Assembly: GCA_964501785.1 (NCBI GenBank)
Contig: CAZCUD010000011.1
Span: forward strand, 1 to 64,000
Length of the DNA stretch: 64,000 nt
From: DATBSK01 sp964501785
GTDB taxonomy: Bacteria > Actinomycetota > Acidimicrobiia > IMCC26256 > PALSA-555
Direction: 5' to 3'
Each line of letters begins with the position of its first letter. Within the stretch, counting starts at the first letter, position 1. The translations under genes were made by a program, and so were the position numbers. Shown here one piece after another: positions 52,316 to 60,964 of this stretch. The notes below the pieces were generated by a model. It was given only the letters and a program-made list of their open reading frames with translations, was not told where the DNA came from and searched no databases.

Positions 52316-53494
52316 TCAGCCCGCGACCTCGATCACGGTGGCCGATCCCATGCCACCGCCCGCGCACATCGTCGCCACACCGATCCCACCGCCGCGACGG
52401 CGCAGCTCGTAGGCCAGCGTCGTGACCATGCGCGCGCCGGTGGCCGCGACCGGGTGGCCGAGCGAGCAGCCGCTGCCGTTCACGTTCACGATCTCGTGGT
52501 CGAAGCCCAGGATCCGACTCGACGCGACGGCCATCGACGCGAACGCCTCGTTGATCTCGACGAGGTCGACGTCGGAGGTCGTGAGCCCCGCACGCTCGAG
52601 CGCCTTCGGGACCGCCAGCGTGGGCCCGAGTCCGGTGTCGGCGGGCGGCAGGCCGACCGACGCCCACGACCGCACGGTGGCGAGCGGCTCGAGGTCGTGA
52701 TCGGCCGCGTACCGGTCGCTGGTGAGGACCATCGCGCAGGCGGCGTCGTTCAGCCCCGACGAGTTGCCCGCGGTGATCGAGAAGCCGGGGATCTCGGGGT
52801 GCAGCGGAGGCAGCGACGCGAGCTTCTCCAACGTCGTGTCGCGACGCGGGTGCTCGTCGGTGTCGAAGATGCGGGTCTCGGCCCGACCGACCGGCACCTC
52901 CACGCTGAAGATCTCGTCGCGCAGGCGGCCCTCGTCGGTCGCCGCGACCGCGCGCTGGTGCGAGTGGAAGGCCCAGTGGTCCTGGTCCTCCCGGGAGACG
53001 TCGCAGCGCTGCGCGGTGTTCCAGCCGACCGTGATGGACATGTCCATCGTCGGCGCGTCAGGCGTCTCGGGATGTGACGGCGACAACCAGGGCTGCACGC
53101 CCGAGTACGAGCCCGGCAGCTTCTTGAACACGCTGGGCGACTGCGTGATCGACTCGGTGCCTCCCGCGATGACGACCGAGTCCATGCCGGCCCGGATGTT
53201 GGCCGCTGCGGTCTGCACCGACGCGAGGCTCGTGGCGCAGTGACGGTTGTGGGCCAGGCCCGGGACGTCGATCATGCCCAGCTCGATCGCGATGTAGCGG
53301 GCGATGTCACCGCCACCCTGGAGCACCTCGCCGAGCACGATGTCGTCGACGTCGTCGACGGGGACGCCCGACCGCTTGAGCGCCTCCTCGACGGCGAGGC
53401 GACCGAGGTCGAACGCGCTGAATCCGATCAGGGATCCCTTGCGGGCGGTGCCGATGGGAGTTCGAGCCGCGGAGACGATGACTGCATCAGGCAT
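52316..53494 (-). CDS. Acetyl-CoA acetyltransferase (thiolase)
   Basis: A 392-residue thiolase with the full catalytic set: Cys86 (NRHCATSLA), the NEAFA motif, His347 (GCSLGHPVAATGAR) and Cys377 (MCAGGGMGSA). It would cleave 3-ketoacyl-CoA or condense acetyl-CoA. It starts 13 bp from the operator at 53508, divergent from the acyl-CoA ligase operon, and so is a probable member of the same regulon. Confidence 0.93.
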   Translation of the reverse strand: MPDAVIVSAARTPIGTARKGSLIGFSAFDLGRLAVEEALKRSGVPVDDVDDIVLGEVLQGGGDIARYIAIELGMIDVPGLAHNRHCATSLASVQTAAANIRAGMDSVVIAGGTESITQSPSVFKKLPGSYSGVQPWLSPSHPETPDAPTMDMSITVGWNTAQRCDVSREDQDHWAFHSHQRAVAATDEGRLRDEIFSVEVPVGRAETRIFDTDEHPRRDTTLEKLASLPPLHPEIPGFSITAGNSSGLNDAACAMVLTSDRYAADHDLEPLATVRSWASVGLPPADTGLGPTLAVPKALERAGLTTSDVDLVEINEAFASMAVASSRILGFDHEIVNVNGSGCSLGHPVAATGARMVTTLAYELRRRGGGIGVATMCAGGGMGSATVIEVAG

Positions 53495-53507
53495 GGCGCG
53501 GAGCGTA

Positions 53508-53525
53508 CCTGACGCCCCCGTCAGG
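53508..53525. promoter_or_regulatory. Operator-like palindrome, site 2
   Basis: CCTGACG, CCCC, CGTCAGG: perfect 7-bp arms. Centred in the 63-bp gap between the thiolase and acyl-CoA ligase genes, where a repressor would cover the -35 regions of both. Confidence 0.7.
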
Positions 53526-53543
53526 GAGGGTCGGATCCTCGGC

Positions 53544-53549
53544 TAGTTT
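53544..53549 (+). promoter_or_regulatory. -10 box of the acyl-CoA ligase operon
   Basis: TAGTTT lies 8 nt before GTG 53558; no Shine-Dalgarno, suggesting a leaderless message. The operator ends 18 bp upstream, over the expected -35 region. Confidence 0.5.
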
Positions 53550-53557
53550 CCGGGGCC

Positions 53558-55132
53558 GTGCCCGAGTGGGGTGAGCTCCAGGAAGACCAGCTGCGCTTCA
53601 TGGCGCGCACGCACCCCGACGAGGTCGCGTACCGCAACCTCGACGCGGGCTCGGCGATCACGTTCGCCGAGTGGGAGCGCGACTCCAACCGCCTCGCCCG
53701 CGGTCTCACCGAGCTCGGCGTCCGCCGGGGCGACCGGGTCTCGATCTACCTCCCCGCCGACGAGGTGCTGCGCTGGATCACCGCCTACGCGGCCGTCCAC
53801 AAGGCGGGCGGCGTGGTCGTGCCGACGAACACGCGCCTCAGCGTCCCCGAGCTGGTCACGGTGCTCGGCCACGCCGAGGTACAACTGATGCTCACCTGCG
53901 ACGAGCTCCTCGCCACCGCGGGCGAGGTCGCCGCCGCCGTGCCCTCGCTGCGGACGGTGGTGACGGCGGGCGCCGAGGGAGCGACCGGCGACGACGCCCT
54001 CGCCGCCGGGACGACCCTGCGCGCGTGGGAGGACGTCGTCGACGCCGATGCGAGCACCTATCAGGTGCCGGTGGCCCTGGAGGACCTGGCCGACGTCATG
54101 TACACGTCAGGCACGACCGGTCTCCCCAAGGGCATCGCGGTGCGGCACTCCAACGTGGCGATGATCCCCAACCACGAGCCGCTGTGGACCGGCGGCGGCT
54201 GGCTGCACGGCGCGCCCATGTTCACGTTCGCGGGCATCGCGTTCGTCTACAACCCGATGAAGATGGGGCTGCGCGGCTTCTACCAGCCCCGGTTCGACGC
54301 CGGCCGCTGGCTCGCGTACGTCGAGCAGGAGCGGCCGACGTTCTCGATGCTGGTGCCCTCGTTCGCGGAGCTCCTCGTCGCGCATCCCGACTTCGACCGA
54401 GCCGACCTCACGAGCCTCCAACAGGTGTCGATCGGGAGCGCGCCGCTCGCACCGGCGACGCACCGGCGACTCATCGACCGCCTCCCCGACGCCACCGTCG
54501 GCAACTCCTACGGCATGAGCGAGGCCGGTCCCGCCTACATCGTCATGCCCAAGGAGGAGATCAAGAACCGAGTCGGCTCGGTGGGCAAGCCGCTCGGGCC
54601 GATGGAGCTGAGGATCGTCGACGAGGAGGACGAGCGCGAGCTCGGGCCGCACGAGGTGGGCGAGCTGCACCTTCGGATGCAGGGCAAGCAGCGCGAGTAC
54701 TACAAGGACGACGAGGCGACCGGTGAGACGTGGACCGAGGACGGCTGGCTGCGCACCGGCGACCTCGCGTACCTCGACGAGGACGGCTTCCTGTACATCT
54801 GCGGCCGCAAGAAGGACATGATCATCCGCGGCGGCAACAACATCTACGCGACCGACGTCGAGGCGGTGCTGCTCGAGCACCCCGACGTGCAAGAGGCGGC
54901 GGTCGCCGGCGTGCCGCACGAGGTGCTCGGCGAAGACGTCGGTGCGTGGATCGTGGTCCGCGAGGGCTCGATGCTCGACGACGTCGAGGTGCTCGCGTTC
55001 TGCGCGGAGCGGCTCGCCGACTACAAGCGACCGCGACGCTTGCAGTTCGTCGACGAGCTGCCCCGCAACGCAACGGGCAAGGTCATGAAGCACGTGCTCC
55101 TGGAGGAGCACGCGGAACAGGAGAAGAGGTAG
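53558..55132 (+). CDS. AMP-forming acyl-CoA ligase
   Basis: A 524-residue adenylate-forming ligase with all core motifs: P-loop VMYTSGTTGLPKGIAVRHSN, A5 NSYGMSEAGPAYI, A7 WLRTGDLAYLDEDGFLYICG, A8 RKKDMIIRGGNNIYATDVE and the catalytic lysine in LPRNATGKVMK. Head of a five-gene plus-strand operon (ligase, dehydratase half, VOC protein, second ligase-like protein, DUF2889). Substrate is probably a medium/long or cyclic carboxylic acid. Confidence 0.93.
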   Translation: MPEWGELQEDQLRFMARTHPDEVAYRNLDAGSAITFAEWERDSNRLARGLTELGVRRGDRVSIYLPADEVLRWITAYAAVHKAGGVVVPTNTRLSVPELVTVLGHAEVQLMLTCDELLATAGEVAAAVPSLRTVVTAGAEGATGDDALAAGTTLRAWEDVVDADASTYQVPVALEDLADVMYTSGTTGLPKGIAVRHSNVAMIPNHEPLWTGGGWLHGAPMFTFAGIAFVYNPMKMGLRGFYQPRFDAGRWLAYVEQERPTFSMLVPSFAELLVAHPDFDRADLTSLQQVSIGSAPLAPATHRRLIDRLPDATVGNSYGMSEAGPAYIVMPKEEIKNRVGSVGKPLGPMELRIVDEEDERELGPHEVGELHLRMQGKQREYYKDDEATGETWTEDGWLRTGDLAYLDEDGFLYICGRKKDMIIRGGNNIYATDVEAVLLEHPDVQEAAVAGVPHEVLGEDVGAWIVVREGSMLDDVEVLAFCAERLADYKRPRRLQFVDELPRNATGKVMKHVLLEEHAEQEKR

Positions 55133-55596
55133 TGGCGCTCACGGAGCTGAAGGGACAGACCACCGGTACGCAGAAGGTGGTGATCGAGCGCGGACCGGTG
55201 CGGGTCTTCGCCGAGTCGCTGCTCGACGACGACCCCACCTACCGGGGTGACGGCGCGCCCGTGCCGCCGACGTACCCGTTCGTCATGCCGTACTGGGGCT
55301 CGCTCGGCGAAGGCGGTGCCGCCGGGCTACCGATCGAGAAGCTGCGCGGCAAGGGCCGGGCGATCCTGCATGGCGAGCAGGCGTTCGAGTACCACCGGTG
55401 GCCGAAGGTCGGCGACGTCCTCGAGGGCACGACCGTGATCACCGACGTGTACGAGAAGGAGCGCTCCAACGGCGGGAAGCTCGAGTTCTACGTCACCGAG
55501 ACCGAGTGGAAGGACGCCGAGAGCGGCGAGCCCGTGGTGACGAGCATCTTCACCCTCGCGATCAACGTGCGTCCGCCCGAGGACGCGAAGTCCTGA
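55132..55596 (+). CDS. FAS1-type MaoC-like hydratase half-domain protein
   Basis: A 154-residue hotdog protein paralogous to the one at 38320: VVIERGPVRVFAESLLDDDPTYRG, PPTYPFVMPYWGSLG and ILHGEQAFEYHRWPKVGDVLEG align block for block, and both end with GEPVVT followed by a short strand. GTG 55132 shares its first base with the ligase stop (TAGTG). Presumed enoyl-CoA hydratase subunit; the second hotdog subunit is not in the operon. Confidence 0.86.
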   Translation: MALTELKGQTTGTQKVVIERGPVRVFAESLLDDDPTYRGDGAPVPPTYPFVMPYWGSLGEGGAAGLPIEKLRGKGRAILHGEQAFEYHRWPKVGDVLEGTTVITDVYEKERSNGGKLEFYVTETEWKDAESGEPVVTSIFTLAINVRPPEDAKS

Positions 55597-55608
55597 ACGG
55601 CGCGGGTC

Positions 55609-56049
55609 GTGGGCGTCGTCTTCAACCACCTCGGGCAGTGCGTGACCGACCTCGAGCGGTCGCGGCGGTTCTACGTCGAGGTGCTCGACTTCCGCCTCGT
55701 GCGCGAGATCAACCCGCCCGACGACATGTCCGCACAGCTCCTCCGGCTGTCACCGCCGCTCGGCATGACCGCGTGCTACCTCGAGCGCGACGGTCTCGTG
55801 CTCGAGCTGCTCGCGTTCGACGGTGAGGGCGGCCGACCGCTCCCGGCACGGGAGCGGGTGATGAACGAGCCGGGCCTCACGCACGTCTCCGTCAGCGTCG
55901 ACGACATCCCCGCGACGTGTGCGGCGGTGCGCGACCACGGTGGCGAGGTGCTCGAGGACACCGACATCGGCGCCGGGATCTTCGTGCGCGACCCCGACGG
56001 GCAGCTGATCGAGCTCTTGCCGATGGCGTACCGCGACTCGCTGAGGTGA
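55609..56049 (+). CDS. VOC-family (glyoxalase/dioxygenase fold) protein
   Basis: A 146-residue single-chain VOC protein with two modules: FNHLGQCVTDLERSRRFYVEVLDF and LTHVSVSVDDIPATCAAVRDHGG. Metal ligands are likely the His of FNHLG, Glu of LVLELLAF, His of LTHVSV and Glu of LIELLP, a complete 2His-2Glu set as in methylmalonyl-CoA epimerase or glyoxalase. An epimerase-like role on a CoA ester would fit the operon. Confidence 0.83.
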   Translation: MGVVFNHLGQCVTDLERSRRFYVEVLDFRLVREINPPDDMSAQLLRLSPPLGMTACYLERDGLVLELLAFDGEGGRPLPARERVMNEPGLTHVSVSVDDIPATCAAVRDHGGEVLEDTDIGAGIFVRDPDGQLIELLPMAYRDSLR

Positions 56050-57614
56050 CCACGGTGACGCCGGGCGTCGATCCCCGGCACGCCCTCACGCTGGGCGACG
56101 TGCTGCGCGAGCACCGCCGCAGCCGACCGGACCGGCTGGGCCTCGTCGACGACGACGTGAGGCTCACGTACCCCGAGGTCGACGAGCGCGTGAACCGGCT
56201 CGCGCACGCGCTCTCCTCGGCCGGCGTCACGGCCGGCTCGCGGGTCCTCTGGTTGGGGCAGAACTCGTTCCGGGTGCTCGAGCTGCTGCTCGCGTGCTCG
56301 AAGCTCGGGGCGATGTTCTGCCCGGCGAACTGGCGCCAGACCGCCGACGAGCTCGCGTTCGTGATCGACGACCTCGATCCCGCGGTCGTGGTGTGGCAGG
56401 AGGAAGAGGTCGGTGACGCGGTCCGGGCCGGCCGCGAACGAGCGTCGGCGTCGCCCCGGTGGCTCCGGCACGACGACGACCCGTCGAGCGAAGACTCCTA
56501 CGAGGCGTTCCTCGTGTCGGGCGCGCCCGACGACCCGGACGTCGCCGTCGATCCGAGCGCCGGCGCGCTGATCATCTACACCGCGGCCTTCGCCGGGCAC
56601 CCGAACGGCGCCGTGCTCTCCCACACGGCCTGCATCGCGCAGGGGCTCGTGTACGGCCACTTCACCGGCACGAGCACGCACGACGTGTACCTCAACAGCG
56701 GGCCGCTCTTCCATCTCGGCACGTTCATGCACACGCTCGCGACCTTCGTGTTCGGCGGCACCAACGTCTTCGTGCGCCGGGTCGAGGGCGCCGAGCTGTG
56801 CCGCGTCATCGCGGCCGAGGGCTGCACCGGCGCGTTCCTCGTCGGTCCGATCTTCGAGTCGGTGCTGGAGGCGAACGCCTCGGGCACGTACGACCTGTCG
56901 ACGCTGCGGACGGCGTCGGTGAGCACGACGTGGGACGCGATGACGAGCCGAGATCCGAGCGCGTGGGCGGCCGCGCCGGGCGGCTACGGCCAGACCGAGG
57001 CGGTCGGGATGATGACGTTCTCGTGCCTCGGGATCGGCGACGCCGGGCCGCACGGGCGCACGTCGCCGCTGCTGCAGGTGCGCGTGGTCGACGAGGACGA
57101 CCGCGACGTGCCGGTCGGCGAGGTCGGTGAGCTCGTCACGCGCGGACCGACGGTCATGAACGAGTACTGGAACCGACCCGACGAGAACGCACAGCGCTCA
57201 CGCAACGGCTGGCACCACACCAACGACCTCGGGAAGCGGGAGGCCGACGGGACGATCACCTTCGTCGGACCCAAGGGCCGCATGATCAAGTCCGCGGCCG
57301 AGAACATCTACCCGGTCGAGGTCGAGCGCTGCCTGGCCGCGCACGAGGCGGTCGCCGAGGCGGCGATCATCGGCGTGCCCGATCCCAAGTGGGTGCAGAG
57401 CGTCAAGGCGATCGTCGTGCTCGCCGAGGGTGCATCGGCGACGCCCGATGAGCTCATCGAGCACTGCCGCGAACGCATCGCGTCCTACAAGAAGCCGCGC
57501 ACAGTCGAGTTCGTCGACGCCCTCCCCCGCGACGGCTTCCTCGTCGACTACGACGCGCTCGACGCTCGCTTCGGCGGCGGCAGCTACCCCGGCGGCAACA
57601 CCCGCAGCGCGTGA
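56046..57614 (+). CDS. Acyl-CoA ligase-like protein lacking canonical lysines
   Basis: A 522-residue adenylate-forming fold protein. The P-loop is degenerate: residues 176-188 read IIYTAAFAGHPNG, so the SGTTG core is replaced and Asn187 stands where Lys is invariant. The A8 hinge (KGRMIKSAAENIYPVEVE) is normal, but the C-terminal A10 loop reads LPRDGFLVD (493-501) without the catalytic Lys. A similar AAF-P-N-G loop occurs in one actinobacterial FadD subgroup, so this is a subfamily trait rather than decay. It may be a poor adenylating enzyme or a CoA-ester binder. GTG start overlaps the VOC stop. Confidence 0.85.
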   Translation: MTTVTPGVDPRHALTLGDVLREHRRSRPDRLGLVDDDVRLTYPEVDERVNRLAHALSSAGVTAGSRVLWLGQNSFRVLELLLACSKLGAMFCPANWRQTADELAFVIDDLDPAVVVWQEEEVGDAVRAGRERASASPRWLRHDDDPSSEDSYEAFLVSGAPDDPDVAVDPSAGALIIYTAAFAGHPNGAVLSHTACIAQGLVYGHFTGTSTHDVYLNSGPLFHLGTFMHTLATFVFGGTNVFVRRVEGAELCRVIAAEGCTGAFLVGPIFESVLEANASGTYDLSTLRTASVSTTWDAMTSRDPSAWAAAPGGYGQTEAVGMMTFSCLGIGDAGPHGRTSPLLQVRVVDEDDRDVPVGEVGELVTRGPTVMNEYWNRPDENAQRSRNGWHHTNDLGKREADGTITFVGPKGRMIKSAAENIYPVEVERCLAAHEAVAEAAIIGVPDPKWVQSVKAIVVLAEGASATPDELIEHCRERIASYKKPRTVEFVDALPRDGFLVDYDALDARFGGGSYPGGNTRSA

Positions 57615-58366
57615 GCTTCTTCCCCGACGGGTCGTACCGTCGCCGTCTGCGCATGACGGTCGTCGACGACTCCGGCGCGGTCGAGGGGGGCCTCGAGGAC
57701 GACTTCCACCACTTCCGCGTCAGGGTCGAGCACGACGGCGGCATCGTCACGAGCGTGGAGGCCGACCCGCGCCGCTGGCCCTGGACGACCTGCCCCGACG
57801 CCCGCACGCCCCTCCACGAGCTCGAGGGCATGGAGCTCTCGGAGCGTTGCCTCGCGGTCGGGCGGGTCTCCGACCCCCGGCAGAACTGCACGCACCTGTT
57901 CGACCTCGCCGGGCTCTGCATCGCGCACGCCGCCCGCGGCGGCCCCGTCGGCACGACCCGCCAGTACGACATCGAGGTGCCCGCCGAGGTGCGCCAGGGC
58001 GAGCCCGCCACGGTCACGTCGCTGAAGGACGGGGAGCCGCTCCACGAGTGGCGCATCGAGCAGTGGAAGCTCGTCGGCCCCGAGCCGTTCGCGAGCGCGC
58101 CGTGGCGCGGCGGCTTCTTCCGATGGGCCGACGAGACCTTCGACGCCGACGACGCCGAGGGCGCCATCGTGACCCGCCGCGCCTGTGACATCGGCCTCGG
58201 GCGCGGCATGGACCTCGACGCGGTCGAGCGGGCCGACGAGCTCCAGGACCAGATGGCCGGTGTCTGCTTCACCATGCAGCCGCGACAGATCGCCGTGTCG
58301 CTGCGCAACAAGGGCACCATCCGCGACTTCGACGCGGACCCCGACGCCCTCCTCGCCGACGACTGA
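57611..58366 (+). CDS. DUF2889 protein
   Basis: A 251-residue protein of the DUF2889 family: FPDGSYRRRLRMTVVDDSG at the start, DPRRWPWTTCPDARTPL and the conserved NCTHLFDLAGLCIAHA. The Cys/His-rich blocks are invariant in the family and could hold a metal, but no function is known. DUF2889 genes recur beside acyl-CoA catabolic operons in Actinobacteria and Proteobacteria. Coupled by GTGA overlap to the ligase-like gene; last gene of the operon. Confidence 0.83.
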   Translation: MSFFPDGSYRRRLRMTVVDDSGAVEGGLEDDFHHFRVRVEHDGGIVTSVEADPRRWPWTTCPDARTPLHELEGMELSERCLAVGRVSDPRQNCTHLFDLAGLCIAHAARGGPVGTTRQYDIEVPAEVRQGEPATVTSLKDGEPLHEWRIEQWKLVGPEPFASAPWRGGFFRWADETFDADDAEGAIVTRRACDIGLGRGMDLDAVERADELQDQMAGVCFTMQPRQIAVSLRNKGTIRDFDADPDALLADD

Positions 58367-58373
58367 TCCCGCG

Positions 58374-59225
58374 TCAGGCCCGGGGCTGAAGGCCGACGGT
58401 GTCGGCGAAGCGGCGCATGCCGTCGATCGCCTCCTTCGAGCGGCGCCACGGGGAGAAGACGAGGCGCGTCACGCCGATGTCCTCCCATCGTGCGAGGTCG
58501 TCGCGGGTCTCGACCGGTCCGCCCAGGCAGTACTGGAAGTCGTCGGGATCGCGACCTCCCTCCTCGAGCAGCGCGCGCAGCCGCGTGATCTGCGCCGCGC
58601 CCGACTCGAGGTCGTGGGCCATCCCGATCCAGCCGTCGCCGAGGCGGGCAGCCCGGCGGAGCGCCGCGCCGCTCTCGCCGCCCACGAGGATCGGTGGGTA
58701 CGGCCGCTGCACGCACTTCGGCTCGAACACCGCGCCGTCGAACGAGAAGTGCTCGCCGTGGAACGACGTCTCGGTCTGCGTCCACAGCTGCTTGCAGATC
58801 TCGATCGCCTCGTCGACGCGGCGGCCGCGGCTCGCGAAGTCGAGCTCGACCGCGTCCCACTCCTCCTCCAGCCAGCTCGCACCGATCCCGAACTCGGTAC
58901 GGCCGTTCGACACGATGTCGAGCGTCTGCACGGCTCGGGCGGCGGTGAAGGGGTGGCGCAGGCCGATGTTGTAGACGTGGGTGCCCAGCCGCACGTGCTC
59001 GGTGATGCCCGCCAGGAACGAGAGGTACGCGAAGGCGTCGAAGATCGGCGTCTCCGGCGGGACGGGCGGATGGGTCTCCCCCGGATGCGGTGAGCGGCTC
59101 ATCTTCGTCGTGAAGATCAGGTGCTCGGGGAGCCACACCGACTCGTAGCCGAGGCGCTCGGCCTCGAGGGTCGCCTCCACGAAGAACGCCGGGTTCAGTC
59201 GGCCGAGCGCGATCCCGAGCTGCAT
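58374..59225 (-). CDS. LLM-class F420-dependent oxidoreductase
   Basis: A 283-residue luciferase-like enzyme of the TIGR03619 type. Blocks: QLGIALGRLNPAFFVEATLEAERLG, GYESVWLPEHLIF, RTEFGIGASWLEEEWDAV and PPILVGGESGAALRRAARLGDGW. Such proteins in acyl-CoA clusters act on hydroxylated or carbonyl lipid intermediates with F420 or FMN. Convergent with the DUF2889 gene (7 bp apart), ATG at 59225. Confidence 0.87.
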   Translation of the reverse strand: MQLGIALGRLNPAFFVEATLEAERLGYESVWLPEHLIFTTKMSRSPHPGETHPPVPPETPIFDAFAYLSFLAGITEHVRLGTHVYNIGLRHPFTAARAVQTLDIVSNGRTEFGIGASWLEEEWDAVELDFASRGRRVDEAIEICKQLWTQTETSFHGEHFSFDGAVFEPKCVQRPYPPILVGGESGAALRRAARLGDGWIGMAHDLESGAAQITRLRALLEEGGRDPDDFQYCLGGPVETRDDLARWEDIGVTRLVFSPWRRSKEAIDGMRRFADTVGLQPRA

Positions 59226-59247
59226 GGTCTCCCCTCTCCGAGGCGCG

Positions 59248-60057
59248 TCAGGCGTCCGGCGCCGTGGGCGCGTCCGGGTGCAGCCGGTACGTGCCGTCGT
59301 CCTGGCGCACCCAGCCGCCCGAGGCCCAGTTGCCGCCGTCCACGTGGACCGTGGTGCCCGTGACGAAGCGGCTCAGATCACCCGCGAGGAACACGGCCGC
59401 GCCCGCGACGTCGTCGGCGTGCCCCGCGTACGGCAGCGGCGTGTGCACCCCGTGCTCCATGCCGATGCCCGGCGTGGGGATGACGTCGGGGGCGATGCAG
59501 TTGACGCGCACCAGGCGCGGCCCCAGCTCGAGCGCGAGGCTCTTCGTGAGGCTCGCGACCGCGGCCTTCATCGCGGAGTACACGGCGAAGCCGGGTCCGG
59601 CCCGGTGCGCCTCGATCGACGTGACGTTCACGATCGATCCGCCGCGCTCGGGCATGCGCGGCACCGTGGCCCGCACGAAGTGGGTGACGCTCGAGAAGTT
59701 CTCGCGCACGAGCGAGTCCTGACCCTTGGCGTTCACGTCGAGGAAGGCGGCGTGGAAGCCGCCGCCGGCGTTGTTCACGAGGACGTCGACCGGACCGAGC
59801 TCGTCGTCGACGCGCGCCACGAACGCCTCGACCGCGTCGGCCTCGCGCACGTCGAGCTCTCCGGTGACGACCCGGCGACCGGCCGCCTCGATCGCGGCCG
59901 CCGTCGCCTCGAGCCCGGGCACGTCACGGTCGCACACCGCCACGTGGGCACCGAAGGCCGCCAGGGTCGTGGCCACGGCCTCGCCGATGCCCACGGCCGC
60001 GCCCGTCACGATCGCCACGCGGTCGGTGAGCAGCGCGGCCGACGGGTCCAGCGTCAC
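59248..60057 (-). CDS. Short-chain dehydrogenase/reductase
   Basis: A 269-residue classical SDR: VTGAAVGIGEAVATTLAAFGAHV, VLVNNAGGGFHAAF, Ser in VNVTSIEAHRAGPG and Tyr/Lys in FAVYSAMKAAVASLTKSL. GTG start at 60057. It diverges from the SDR at 60117 across a perfect 18-bp palindrome, so the two are probably regulated together. The LLM gene follows 22 bp downstream. Confidence 0.9.
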   Translation of the reverse strand: MTLDPSAALLTDRVAIVTGAAVGIGEAVATTLAAFGAHVAVCDRDVPGLEATAAAIEAAGRRVVTGELDVREADAVEAFVARVDDELGPVDVLVNNAGGGFHAAFLDVNAKGQDSLVRENFSSVTHFVRATVPRMPERGGSIVNVTSIEAHRAGPGFAVYSAMKAAVASLTKSLALELGPRLVRVNCIAPDVIPTPGIGMEHGVHTPLPYAGHADDVAGAAVFLAGDLSRFVTGTTVHVDGGNWASGGWVRQDDGTYRLHPDAPTAPDA

Positions 60058-60079
60058 GGCGGCGCAGGCTAGCGGCTCA

Positions 60080-60097
60080 CCTGACGCATGCGTCAGG
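60080..60097. promoter_or_regulatory. Operator-like palindrome, site 3
   Basis: CCTGACGCATGCGTCAGG is a perfect 18-bp palindrome with the same 7-bp arms as the site at 53508. It occupies the middle of the 59-bp gap between two divergent SDR genes and ends 7 bp before the next -10 box. Confidence 0.75.
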
Positions 60098-60104
60098 GAC
60101 GTGC

Positions 60105-60110
60105 CATGGT
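60105..60110 (+). promoter_or_regulatory. -10 box of a probable leaderless promoter
   Basis: CATGGT lies 6 nt before ATG 60117, with the operator covering the -35 region. Confidence 0.4.
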
Positions 60111-60116
60111 GTCCTC

Positions 60117-60914
60117 ATGGCCTACGACCTCACCGGCAAGAAGGTGCTCGTGACCGGCGCGTCGAGCGGCATCGGCGCCGCGCTCGCCGAGGGCTTCGCC
60201 GCCCGAGGCGCGACCGTGGGCATCTGCGCCCGCCGCGCCGACCGTCTCGCCGACGTGCTGCGGAGCCTCCACCGGCACTCGCCCGAGTCGCGGTCCTGGA
60301 CGGTCGACCTGTCCGACCTGGGCGCCATCGCCGGCTTCGCTGCGACGGTGCAGTCCGAGCTCGGCGGCATCGACGTCCTCGTCAACAACGCGGGCATCCC
60401 GAAGCGGCGCCACGTGACTCGCCTCTCGCCCGCCGAGGTCGAGTCGGTGATGACGATCAACTACTTCTCGCCGGTGCGCCTGACGCTGGCGCTCCTGCCC
60501 GGGCTGATCGAGCGCGGCGGGCACGTCGTGAACATCTCGTCGGTGGCGGCGCGCCTCGGCCCGCCGATCGAGTCGTCCTACTCGGCCAGCAAGGCCGCGC
60601 TCACCGCGTTCTCCGAGTCGATGGCGGTCGACCTGCGTGACACCGGAGTCGGAGTGCACGTCGTCAACCCGGGCGTCATCGACACCGAGCTGTTCCACCT
60701 CCCCGACAACGAGGAGGGCTTCCACCAGCAGGTCGACGCGCTGCCCGTCGACGCCATCGTCGATCCGGTCCTGGCGATGCTCGACAGCGGGAGCATCGAG
60801 GGCTACGTCCCCGAGTGGTTCGCCGACGTCGTCGCCAACAAGTTCCAGGACCCCGACGCGTTCATCGCCGGCACGAAGCAGTACGCCTCCCAGACCGAGT
60901 CCGCCCGCTCCTAG
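60117..60914 (+). CDS. Short-chain dehydrogenase/reductase
   Basis: A 265-residue SDR: VTGASSGIGAALAEGFAARGATV, DVLVNNAGIPKRRHV, Ser in VNISSVAARLG and Tyr/Lys in ESSYSASKAALTAFSESMA. The AYDLTGKKVLVTG opening and late FADVVANKFQDPDAF are usual for actinobacterial fatty-acid or sterol-side-chain SDRs. Its TAG stop is immediately followed by palindromic repeat copy B. Confidence 0.9.
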   Translation: MAYDLTGKKVLVTGASSGIGAALAEGFAARGATVGICARRADRLADVLRSLHRHSPESRSWTVDLSDLGAIAGFAATVQSELGGIDVLVNNAGIPKRRHVTRLSPAEVESVMTINYFSPVRLTLALLPGLIERGGHVVNISSVAARLGPPIESSYSASKAALTAFSESMAVDLRDTGVGVHVVNPGVIDTELFHLPDNEEGFHQQVDALPVDAIVDPVLAMLDSGSIEGYVPEWFADVVANKFQDPDAFIAGTKQYASQTESARS

Positions 60915-60964
60915 CGTTTGGCGTCAGCAGACCCGCGTCAGCCGGGTGTGCTGACGCCAAAACG
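60915..60964. repeat. Palindromic repeat, copy B (downstream end of nuclease gene)
   Basis: A 50-nt palindrome with the same core as copy A: GGCGTCAGCA/TGCTGACGCC is a perfect 10-bp stem, then ACCCG/CGGGT. It begins at the base after the SDR stop codon, and the TGA of the minus-strand nuclease gene lies in its loop (60938-60940), so the last residues of that protein (RFGVSTPG) are encoded by one arm. Confidence 0.85.
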
